In this document: in pieces, positions 57,177 through 64,000 of the stretch | Numbering within the stretch: the stretch's first letter is position 1 | Layout of the letters: each line of letters starts with the position of its first letter | Notes under the pieces: generated by a model | Database searches by the model: none | What the model was told of the DNA's origin: nothing | What the model saw: only the letters and a program-made list of their open reading frames with translations | DNA from: MFZZ01 sp964582715 | GTDB taxonomy: Bacteria; Patescibacteriota; Microgenomatia; UBA1406; GWC2-37-13 | DNA: 64,000 nucleotides | Direction of reading: 5' to 3' | Assembly (NCBI GenBank): GCA_964582715.1 | Contig: CAZOSM010000002.1 | Span: forward strand, 348,041 to 412,040 | Program-made: the position numbers and the translations under genes

Positions 57177-58175
57177 ATGAAACGTGTATTTCTCCTCTTA
57201 ATTGGGAGCTTAATATTAGTATTCCCAAGTAAAATAACAGCCCAGTCTTTTTCATTCCAAATCGCTCCTCAACTTCATGAAATTGTAAGCCAAAGAGGTA
57301 AAACTGTGGTTCTCCCATACTCATTAACAAACATTGGAGATCCACAACTGATGACAGTAAGTATTTACACCTTCCATGTTACCGACAATGAAGGAAATTA
57401 TGCAATTAAACCATTTCAAGCAGAAACAGATGGAATTACATTTCGGGCACTTGGAGGAGCTCTGGAGCTGAATGAGCCGGTTATCGTCCGCAGTAATGAA
57501 ACAATCGACTTTGATATTGAGATAACAATTCCACCCCATGCTCAAGAAGCAGATTATATGTTTTCAGTAATTGCTGAAACTGAGACCCAAAGTGGTTTTA
57601 ATAATGCCAGCGAGATACAGATAAAAGGTGGCATTGGTTCAAACATATTACTTACCGTATCAGATTCTGGAGCCACAAACTCAAAAGGACAGATAGTGCA
57701 GTTTGATATTCTCTCTCCACAATCTATTACATTTCGGGGACAAAAAATATACTTTTTTAATAGTAATGAGCCTATTCCAGTTCTGTTAATTGCAGCAAAT
57801 CAAGGTACAAATTATACGAAAGCTTCTGGATCGATTACACTTATACCTCAATACTCTGATAAAAAATCTGAGTTACCATCATTTACGATACATCCTCAAT
57901 ATATCTTTTCTGGTTCTCAACGAGCCTTGCAAACGGCAAAAAATCCTGGATGCGAATCTAAAGAGAAGGATATATGTAAATCCGCACATTCACTTGTACT
58001 TAACAGTCCTGTAATGGGGATCTATAAACTGGCAGCTGTAGTATCTTTTGGCGAAAGCACACAAATTGGATATGGAAATATAACTTTTATTGCCTTTCCA
58101 TTTACATATCTCGCAATTGGAATGTTTGGATTCCTTCTTATTCTCTATTTTATTTCCCGTCTTAAACAAAAATAG
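57177..58175 (+). CDS. Exported membrane-anchored protein resembling WxL-interacting (DUF916-like) proteins
   Basis: 332 residues from the ATG at 57177. Signal peptide (about 4-22, ending ITAQ). Residues 24-140 resemble the WxLIP peptidoglycan-binding domain in design: FSFQIAPQLHEIVSQRGKTVVLPYSLTNIGDPQLMTVSIY. A second beta domain follows (about 145-300) with a Cys pair near GCESKEKDIC. A C-terminal transmembrane helix (about 306-325, LAIGMFGFLLILYFI) and RLKQK end the protein, as in WxLIP proteins. The 1-bp gap to the upstream exported protein makes cotranslation likely. The resemblance is by layout; sequence identity looks low. Confidence 0.6.
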   Translation: MKRVFLLLIGSLILVFPSKITAQSFSFQIAPQLHEIVSQRGKTVVLPYSLTNIGDPQLMTVSIYTFHVTDNEGNYAIKPFQAETDGITFRALGGALELNEPVIVRSNETIDFDIEITIPPHAQEADYMFSVIAETETQSGFNNASEIQIKGGIGSNILLTVSDSGATNSKGQIVQFDILSPQSITFRGQKIYFFNSNEPIPVLLIAANQGTNYTKASGSITLIPQYSDKKSELPSFTIHPQYIFSGSQRALQTAKNPGCESKEKDICKSAHSLVLNSPVMGIYKLAAVVSFGESTQIGYGNITFIAFPFTYLAIGMFGFLLILYFISRLKQK

Positions 58176-58254
58176 TATTCATACTTACCTTCTACTTATT
58201 CATTACCTTTACAAAATAATACATATTTCGTATAGTTATGTAATAACATAACTT

Positions 58255-58887
58255 ATGAATACTAACTTCTTAGTTACTTTCAAAAAAAATATTGTCGAGT
58301 TTATACTTATTATTTCTGCTACATCTATATCTTGTTTTGTATTCATTCTCTATTATCAAGATACTCATTCACAACCAGAGGTGCTTTCTAATGGAGGTAT
58401 TTCGAATTCAGAACTTCCCAAAGGTGAGACATATTCTATTGATATTTCAGGAGCTGTGGTGAAACCTAATGTATACGAAGTAACACCAGGTGCACGGATG
58501 AAGGATGTAATTGATTTAGCAGGAGGCTTTTCTAAAGAAGCAAATACTGCATATGTAGCCAGACATTTTAATTTAGCTAAAACGGTTGCTGATCAGGAAA
58601 AAATTTATATTCCAACCAAAGAAGATACCTTACAGGAAGATTTTTCAATACATTCCCAAACTATAGAATCAACGGCGAATATATCTCCGACTTTGGAAGA
58701 AAATACTACGCGTATATCGATTAATATAGCTACTGAAGAAGAATTGGATATTCTCCCTGGAATCGGCCCTACCACTGCCAAAAAAATCATCGAGAACCGA
58801 CCTTATACAGCCGTTGAGGAGCTTTTATCAAAGAAGGTGACTAGCCAATCGACTTTTAACAAAATTAAAGATATGGTCAAATTATGA
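58255..58887 (+). CDS. comEA: ComEA-like DNA-binding competence protein
   Basis: 210 residues. One N-terminal anchor helix (about 13-32), an SLBB-like domain (about 58-120, DISGAVVKPNVYEVTPGARMKDVIDLAGGF), an acidic linker and a C-terminal helix-hairpin-helix domain: INIATEEELDILPGIGPTTAKKIIENR, the standard ComEA DNA-binding motif. It captures incoming DNA outside the membrane and passes it to ComEC, encoded 9 bp downstream. The pseudopilin and PilD genes in the window could belong to the same uptake machine. Confidence 0.9.
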   Translation: MNTNFLVTFKKNIVEFILIISATSISCFVFILYYQDTHSQPEVLSNGGISNSELPKGETYSIDISGAVVKPNVYEVTPGARMKDVIDLAGGFSKEANTAYVARHFNLAKTVADQEKIYIPTKEDTLQEDFSIHSQTIESTANISPTLEENTTRISINIATEEELDILPGIGPTTAKKIIENRPYTAVEELLSKKVTSQSTFNKIKDMVKL

Positions 58888-58896
58888 GCTTCTACA

Positions 58897-59694
58897 ATGG
58901 ATCATTTTACTTCACTTATTAATACCTATTTACCTGAGCCTCATGCATCTCTACTCAATGGGATTGTGCTTGGTGTAGACTTACAAACTACCTATTCATT
59001 TAAAGATAAATTAAAAGAAGTAGGTCTCATTCATATTGTTGTTCTTTCTGGGATAAACATTACATTACTTTCTGCGGTTATATTACAGATTATCATTCCT
59101 TTGTTTGGTAGAAAAATAGCTACTATTTGTACTATCGTGAGTATTATATTATTTATTTTATTTGTAGGTATTGATCCTCCCGTTGTACGAGCAGGTATTA
59201 TGGGAATTCTTTCTCTAATTGGACTTATTTTGGGAAGAAAAACACTTGCTCTGTATACATTGTTTCTCACATCCGTAATTTGTATTATGATTTGGCCAGA
59301 GTGGTTAACGAGTATTTCATTCCAGCTTTCTTTTGGAGCGACACTTGGCATTATCTTATTTGGAAATGTCGTTTCTGATAATAAACCCTCGAACACTTTT
59401 AAAAATTATATTTTAGATGAGCTACGAGTATCAATTTCTGCGCAACTCTTTACTGTCCCACTCATTTTTTGGTATTTTAGACAGATTTCGTTTATCGCTC
59501 CTCTTGCAAACATTCTGGTTTCCTGGACTATTGCTCCTATTATGATTTATGGGATTATTGCAATGCTTTTAGGGAGTATTAATTGGCAACTTGGATTTAT
59601 TTTTTCATGGCTCTGCTATGGGTTAATTCAATATGTAATTTGGATAGTTGAATGGCTTGCTATGATACCTTTTGCTTCGATAAAAATTCTATAA
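58897..59694 (+). CDS. comEC: ComEC/Rec2-related competence protein, competence domain only
   Basis: 265 residues, far shorter than full ComEC (700-800). It keeps the central competence domain: GIVLGVDLQTTYSFKDKLKEVGLIHIVVLSGINITLLSAVI, DPPVVRAGIMGILSLIGLILGRKT and SISFQLSFGATLGIILFG, with about seven membrane helices. The N-terminal OB domain and the C-terminal metallo-beta-lactamase domain are missing. The reading frame is clean at both ends, so this looks like a real short version, as often seen in CPR genomes, not a recent truncation. It forms the DNA channel across the inner membrane. Confidence 0.88.
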   Translation: MDHFTSLINTYLPEPHASLLNGIVLGVDLQTTYSFKDKLKEVGLIHIVVLSGINITLLSAVILQIIIPLFGRKIATICTIVSIILFILFVGIDPPVVRAGIMGILSLIGLILGRKTLALYTLFLTSVICIMIWPEWLTSISFQLSFGATLGIILFGNVVSDNKPSNTFKNYILDELRVSISAQLFTVPLIFWYFRQISFIAPLANILVSWTIAPIMIYGIIAMLLGSINWQLGFIFSWLCYGLIQYVIWIVEWLAMIPFASIKIL

Positions 59695-62600
59695 CTATTG
59701 AAACCTTACTGCCCCACCTGCCATATCTGTTTTTATCTGTTCAGGTGTTAAGTTATATTTATATATTTTTACTTCATCTATCTGTCCGTCAAAGAACATA
59801 TCAGGAGTTGTAGAACTATGAGCAACGGCCCCGATTGTAGTAGTAGAACTAGAAGTATTGATTGTTGTATTTGAGAATGTTCCGCCCCCATCATATATAC
59901 CATTTCGATAGAAAGAAATCGTACCATTTGCATCTGCAGATACAGCCACATGTACCCATTTCCCTAAATCATTTGTCAAACTGGTATCCGAGAGCTCAGT
60001 TTCAGCAGCAGAACCATCACTGGACGTTAAAAAATTAAGTCTATTACTTGATGTAGTTACGGTAAAACGCCACTCTCTATCATTTGTATTTGCTTTATAT
60101 TTAGAAATAATGCTGTAATGGTCACCTGTTGAGGTAGGAAGGGAATCTAACTTAATCCATGCTGTTATTGAGAATGGAAATGCAAGCTCATGCATCGGAT
60201 CATCAGCGATTTCTATATAATCATCTGTACCATCAAAATTTAAACTCCCATTAAACCTTCCACTTGTTCCATTATTCCAGGCTTGAGTTCCTGTTCCAGA
60301 AGAACACGTACCTGCAGAGGTTTGATCCCCCGAACTACCTATCGTGATAGTGCCATTTCCTCCCATAGCCTTACCATCTGCATTTTTTATTGCATTATAT
60401 GCAGTAGTTCCTGTACATTCATCTAATCTGTACCATGCAATAGGTTTTCCCTGGTTGTATTCCCAGGCTATTTGAGCTGGAGTGCGATAATAATTATATG
60501 CTCTTACCTGATCTATTACTCCATTAAACTCTAACGAATAGTTATCGCCCGAGTTATCAAACCTTGCTCCTATCATAGTTTTAGTAGGCTGGCCCAATAC
60601 CGCACCGCTAAAGTTTTCAACACTTGTGTTGCTATTATCTAATACCCCATTAATATATAAATATTGTGTTGAACCATTACGTGCATAGGCAATATGTGAC
60701 CACTGTCCAAAAGGTATAGTTGCATTTGAATTCATAGGCCCTCCCGACGGCTCATACTGATCTAATCGCACAGTTCCATCTCCAATAATAAATAATGCAT
60801 TACGTGTTGCTCCATTGATATTGCATTCGCAATATACTACTCCATTATTTGAATAAGTTACAGCTGGCTTGACCCATGCAGATATCGAGAAAGTAGAATC
60901 TGTGCCAATCGGGCCAGAGCTATTAATTTCTATCCTGTCATCTGTTCCATCAAATAATATACCTCCTCCCACTTTCCCTTGTGTCCACCCATACCGACCT
61001 GAAAAGTTACTCATTGTCCCATTCGCTGTCCCCGATGTACTATAGACACTTGTTCCTGAACCTTCATCTAGCAACCATTCACCTACTGGTGGCTCACAGG
61101 TTGAGCTATCACCTGGTATACAATATGCACGACTGGATGAGTTGGAAGGTGTTGTACCACCTACTCCAGTTGAGCCTGCACCAAGTACAATAGCTTTACT
61201 TTGGTTATACTCTACTTTTACCTGATCCTCAGTTAATGCAAAGTTATATACTTTAACCTCATCAATACTTCCATTAAAACTATTAGCTCTGGTAGTATCA
61301 TGGTTGCCAATTACAAAATTAGCTGTATTACTTGCTATAGAAGCAGGCACAGAAGTTGTATTCATAACATCTAGCTCACCATTAATATAAATAGCAGCAT
61401 ATTCACTTGGCTTATAAACTGCTACAACATGCTTCCATGTGCCATCTAAAACATTACTATTTGTAGTAACCGTTTGGGCAGTAGAAAAGGAAGAGGCAGA
61501 TTCCTGATACAAGAAATATAGTTTTCTGGTTCCAACAGAATTAACTGTTGATAAAAGAAACCCTCGTTGATTCCCTGTTGCACTATACTTTCCCATAATG
61601 CCCTTATTTACCTGAGGAACATTACTTTTAACCCATGTACTGAGTGTAAGTTCTCCAGTAATATTTAAACCTTGTGTTGTACCAATTTGTATATAATCGC
61701 CTGTACCGTCAAAAGTAATAGCCTTGCCATATTTGCCATCATTAGTCCATGAGGGGGCAGAACTTCCACTACCAAATCCGCCCGAATGTCCAACTCCAAG
61801 ATTCCCCACATTATTGATTGTTGTGCCGTATCCTTCATCTAATCGATAGTGAAGTAATGCTGATCCTACAGGGCTCCCCGGTGCCGGGTGACCACCATTC
61901 ATGTCTTGTACTATTTGAGCTTGAGTGCGAGCATAATTATATATTTTGACATCATCTATATACCCATCCAAAAATAAATCAGGTGACCCCCCCTTATATC
62001 TAGCTCCTAACATTAAATGCTCTGAAGAATTATTTATTGATACCGGAGTTTCTGCTACAGTATTACTTACTGCTTTAGGAATACCATTTACGTATATTTC
62101 TGCTTCATTACCTCCACTCCATACGCCAGTTATGTAATACCAGGTGTTAACGGTTAAATTAGCATCAGTAGTATATATCAATAGTCGGTTGCCAGACCCA
62201 TCTGTAATTCCTAATTGAAGTTCATCTGCTTCATTTACATAGCTTCCAAATACAAAAGATTGTTGGCCCGAGGTATATTTTCGGATAATTGCACCATCTT
62301 GTTCCAATGTATTAAACTTGACCCATGTTGAAAAAGTAGCAGCACCTATATTATCAAGAAAAGTAGCATCTCCCATCGAGACATAATCACCGCTTCCATC
62401 AAAAAATAGCGCACTACCAAATTTACCTTTAGTCCATTTAGCATTAGTAACTGTTCCGCTTGTATTACCTCCAGAAGTATCATGAACATCAGTACCTGTA
62501 GCTTCATCCATCTTCCAATACCCTACTGGCCCCGGTGCCCAGCGATACAGAGCTTGTACTTCAGCTTCTGTAAGCTCTCGATTATAAATACGAACTTCAT

Positions 62601-64000
62601 CAATACTTCCCATTAAACTAGTACCAGTGGTATCACAATCAGATGTAACACGAGCGCCTATATAGAGTGAACAACTACCAAAATTAAGTGTGCCTTCAAT
62701 TATCTCTTCCCCTATTAATACTCCGTTCTTATATAACCTTGTGTCTGAACCTTTTCTTGAAAGTACTAAGTGAGTCCATGTGTTGCTTGTAATTGCATTC
62801 TCGTCTGAAAGTATAGAACTCCCATTGACCGATCCCATTATCTCCCCATTATCAGTTATCAAAATCCTCAATTCATTCCCTCCTGACCCATCTGAAATAC
62901 TCAATATGCCTGCATTCTCTCCATTTACCTGTCTCATCCAAACCGAATAAGTAAAATCATCTGTAGGTAAATCAGATACGTCAACATTTACATAATCTCC
63001 ATTCCCATCAAAAAATCCTCCATTCCCAAACTTTCCGGGAACTGTACTACCCACACTTGCATTCCCAGCACCTGTCCCATTATTATTATTTCCCGATGAG
63101 TCTACTACAGTCCAGTTACTTCCAGAAACGCCAACTTCATCCATCTTCCAGTACCCTACTAAACGATCTGATAAAAAGCTCTGGTCTTCCTGCCCAAGTA
63201 CTGCAGAAGATCCAGCAGCTGCACCACCTGCGTAGTCTGCTTTGATTTGTGATTCAGATAAGGCGTAATCATACACTTTGAATTCATCAATTGTTGCAGG
63301 TGCATATTCTCCGTATCCTCTTCTACCTCCAATCTGCAGTACATCTGTGCCAGTATTAAGACTTTTTGCTGTATTGCTCTTTAGTTCACCATTTATATAC
63401 AATTTAACATTGGTACCATCATATATTTGCGCCACATGAAGCCAGGTATTAAACTCAGCGGAAACTCCTGTATTAATGTCATAACCTCCACCACATAAAT
63501 TATGTACCCATTGGTTACTGGCATTTACGATAAGAGAAAACATTTGACCAGAATTACAAAATGGACCATCGCTTCCATAGTTATATAAAATATGTTTTAT
63601 TCCACTTTGATGCAATTTAACCCAAAATGAGATTGTCCGAGCACTACTACCTGAAATATCATTAAAAGTAGTAGATATAAAGTCATCTGTACCGTCAAAC
63701 CTTATACATTTTCCTGAAATACATTGATCTTCGGTTTTCCAAGTAGGGCTGTCTCCTGCGTTAATAAAAACTGACACGGAGTTTGATCCATAATTTGAAG
63801 CAGCCAAGTCTGCATACCCATCATTATTGACATCCCCTATTGCTACGGAAACAGGCTGAATTGCGGTTGTATAATCTACTTTCGCGGCAAATGTACCATC
63901 TCCGTCATTGGTCAAAACAGATACAGAAGTTGATGCTAAATTTGCAACAGCCAGATCTGCATACCCATCATTATTTATATCCCCTATTGCTACAGAGTAT
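59695..64000 (-). CDS. Giant LamG/VCBS-repeat surface adhesin (C-terminal part; runs off the window)
   Basis: The frame is open from the window edge to the stop at 59695, at least 1435 residues; the start lies beyond 64000 (a TTG at 63915 is only an internal codon). The edge encodes FG-GAP/VCBS-type repeats (VAIGDVNNDGYADLAASNYGSNSVSVF, the second copy partial). Six concanavalin-like LamG domains follow, each with a WKMDE/YRLDE-type opening, FDGxGDY core and a WxHV/VxxYNYALTxxQI end. The domain boundary phrase DEVKVYNY-LT-EQI recurs. LamG and VCBS modules bind glycans or protein ligands and calcium, so this is a likely adhesin. The last residues give no anchor or sorting motif. It converges with comEC without spacing. 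Confidence 0.85.
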   Translation of the reverse strand, partial: YSVAIGDINNDGYADLAVANLASTSVSVLTNDGDGTFAAKVDYTTAIQPVSVAIGDVNNDGYADLAASNYGSNSVSVFINAGDSPTWKTEDQCISGKCIRFDGTDDFISTTFNDISGSSARTISFWVKLHQSGIKHILYNYGSDGPFCNSGQMFSLIVNASNQWVHNLCGGGYDINTGVSAEFNTWLHVAQIYDGTNVKLYINGELKSNTAKSLNTGTDVLQIGGRRGYGEYAPATIDEFKVYDYALSESQIKADYAGGAAAGSSAVLGQEDQSFLSDRLVGYWKMDEVGVSGSNWTVVDSSGNNNNGTGAGNASVGSTVPGKFGNGGFFDGNGDYVNVDVSDLPTDDFTYSVWMRQVNGENAGILSISDGSGGNELRILITDNGEIMGSVNGSSILSDENAITSNTWTHLVLSRKGSDTRLYKNGVLIGEEIIEGTLNFGSCSLYIGARVTSDCDTTGTSLMGSIDEVRIYNRELTEAEVQALYRWAPGPVGYWKMDEATGTDVHDTSGGNTSGTVTNAKWTKGKFGSALFFDGSGDYVSMGDATFLDNIGAATFSTWVKFNTLEQDGAIIRKYTSGQQSFVFGSYVNEADELQLGITDGSGNRLLIYTTDANLTVNTWYYITGVWSGGNEAEIYVNGIPKAVSNTVAETPVSINNSSEHLMLGARYKGGSPDLFLDGYIDDVKIYNYARTQAQIVQDMNGGHPAPGSPVGSALLHYRLDEGYGTTINNVGNLGVGHSGGFGSGSSAPSWTNDGKYGKAITFDGTGDYIQIGTTQGLNITGELTLSTWVKSNVPQVNKGIMGKYSATGNQRGFLLSTVNSVGTRKLYFLYQESASSFSTAQTVTTNSNVLDGTWKHVVAVYKPSEYAAIYINGELDVMNTTSVPASIASNTANFVIGNHDTTRANSFNGSIDEVKVYNFALTEDQVKVEYNQSKAIVLGAGSTGVGGTTPSNSSSRAYCIPGDSSTCEPPVGEWLLDEGSGTSVYSTSGTANGTMSNFSGRYGWTQGKVGGGILFDGTDDRIEINSSGPIGTDSTFSISAWVKPAVTYSNNGVVYCECNINGATRNALFIIGDGTVRLDQYEPSGGPMNSNATIPFGQWSHIAYARNGSTQYLYINGVLDNSNTSVENFSGAVLGQPTKTMIGARFDNSGDNYSLEFNGVIDQVRAYNYYRTPAQIAWEYNQGKPIAWYRLDECTGTTAYNAIKNADGKAMGGNGTITIGSSGDQTSAGTCSSGTGTQAWNNGTSGRFNGSLNFDGTDDYIEIADDPMHELAFPFSITAWIKLDSLPTSTGDHYSIISKYKANTNDREWRFTVTTSSNRLNFLTSSDGSAAETELSDTSLTNDLGKWVHVAVSADANGTISFYRNGIYDGGGTFSNTTINTSSSTTTIGAVAHSSTTPDMFFDGQIDEVKIYKYNLTPEQIKTDMAGGAVRFQ

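Noticed and set aside
1..64000. CRISPR array, insertion sequence, prophage or recoded UGA
   Set aside because: No regularly spaced repeats, transposase, integrase or phage structural genes were seen; the S74 proteins are membrane-anchored cellular genes. All recognised genes end at normal stops and none has an internal in-frame UGA.

Overview
The window looks like a chromosomal scaffold of a Candidate Phyla Radiation (Patescibacteria) bacterium, with a Microgenomates/Katanobacteria-like flavour. This placement is inferred from gene content, not proven. The DNA is mostly AT-rich and uses the standard code (UGA appears only as a stop). Most housekeeping genes start without a Shine-Dalgarno (SD) sequence. 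The envelope genes (MreB, sortase, prepilin peptidase, no LPS genes seen) fit a lean, surface-attached cell. TyrRS is of the archaeal/eukaryotic type, and the last two steps of CoA synthesis are predicted to be carried by one fused protein made of archaeal-type domains.

Layout, left to right. 0-3 kb: a glutaredoxin-repeat protein broken by a 100-N gap, a GT-B-like protein and a type II pseudopilin. 3-5.6 kb: a G+C-richer secreted Thr/Pro-rich protein between tRNA-Trp and tRNA-Arg. 5.7-16 kb: a DUF2207 membrane protein, a TrmB-like regulator with two matching palindromes around tRNA-Leu/tRNA-Ser, a nucleotidyltransferase, a WecG/TagA transferase, MreB, a PEGA protein, a sortase, a CPBP protease and Ndk. 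16-28 kb: two giant membrane-anchored fibre proteins with S74 auto-processing domains. 28-31 kb: an exported protein ending in an ATP-synthase-c-like hairpin, prepilin peptidase, M16 peptidase and tRNA-Lys. 31-44 kb: two small membrane proteins, LeuRS, the CoA fusion, an RRM protein, TyrRS, transketolase, a cysteine-rich micropeptide and a P-type ATPase. 44-47 kb: a UmuD/M29 aminopeptidase/UmuC/HEPN operon. 47-59.7 kb: two membrane glycosyltransferases, secE-nusG, an inserted polysaccharide-synthase/GH26-like lipoprotein cassette and an exported protein, rplK-rplA, two exported WxL-system-like proteins, ComEA and a short ComEC. 59.7-64 kb: the C-terminal part of a giant LamG/VCBS adhesin that runs off the window.

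The most unusual signal is a set of six dispersed islands: about 3.2-5.4, 15.7-16.0, 31.26-32.0, 40.7-41.0, 51.2-54.0 and 54.1-55.05 kb. Five contain firm protein genes; the second (B) holds only a tentative small ORF. They differ from the background in three ways. They are visibly richer in G+C. Their candidate genes start after strong SD sequences. They end in long 11-17 bp hairpins that mostly lack a U-tract. Most encode exported, membrane or glycan-polymerising proteins, and several carry structured leaders. They sit between ordinary housekeeping genes, and two of them split the usual nusG-rplK junction. I read them as a cassette-like, horizontally acquired or separately regulated gene class.

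The rest fits together as a surface programme (pilin and PilD, sortase, giant fibres, LamG adhesin, glycan synthesis), DNA uptake (ComEA/ComEC) and minimal information processing. All functional calls come from reading sequence motifs; no database search was run.
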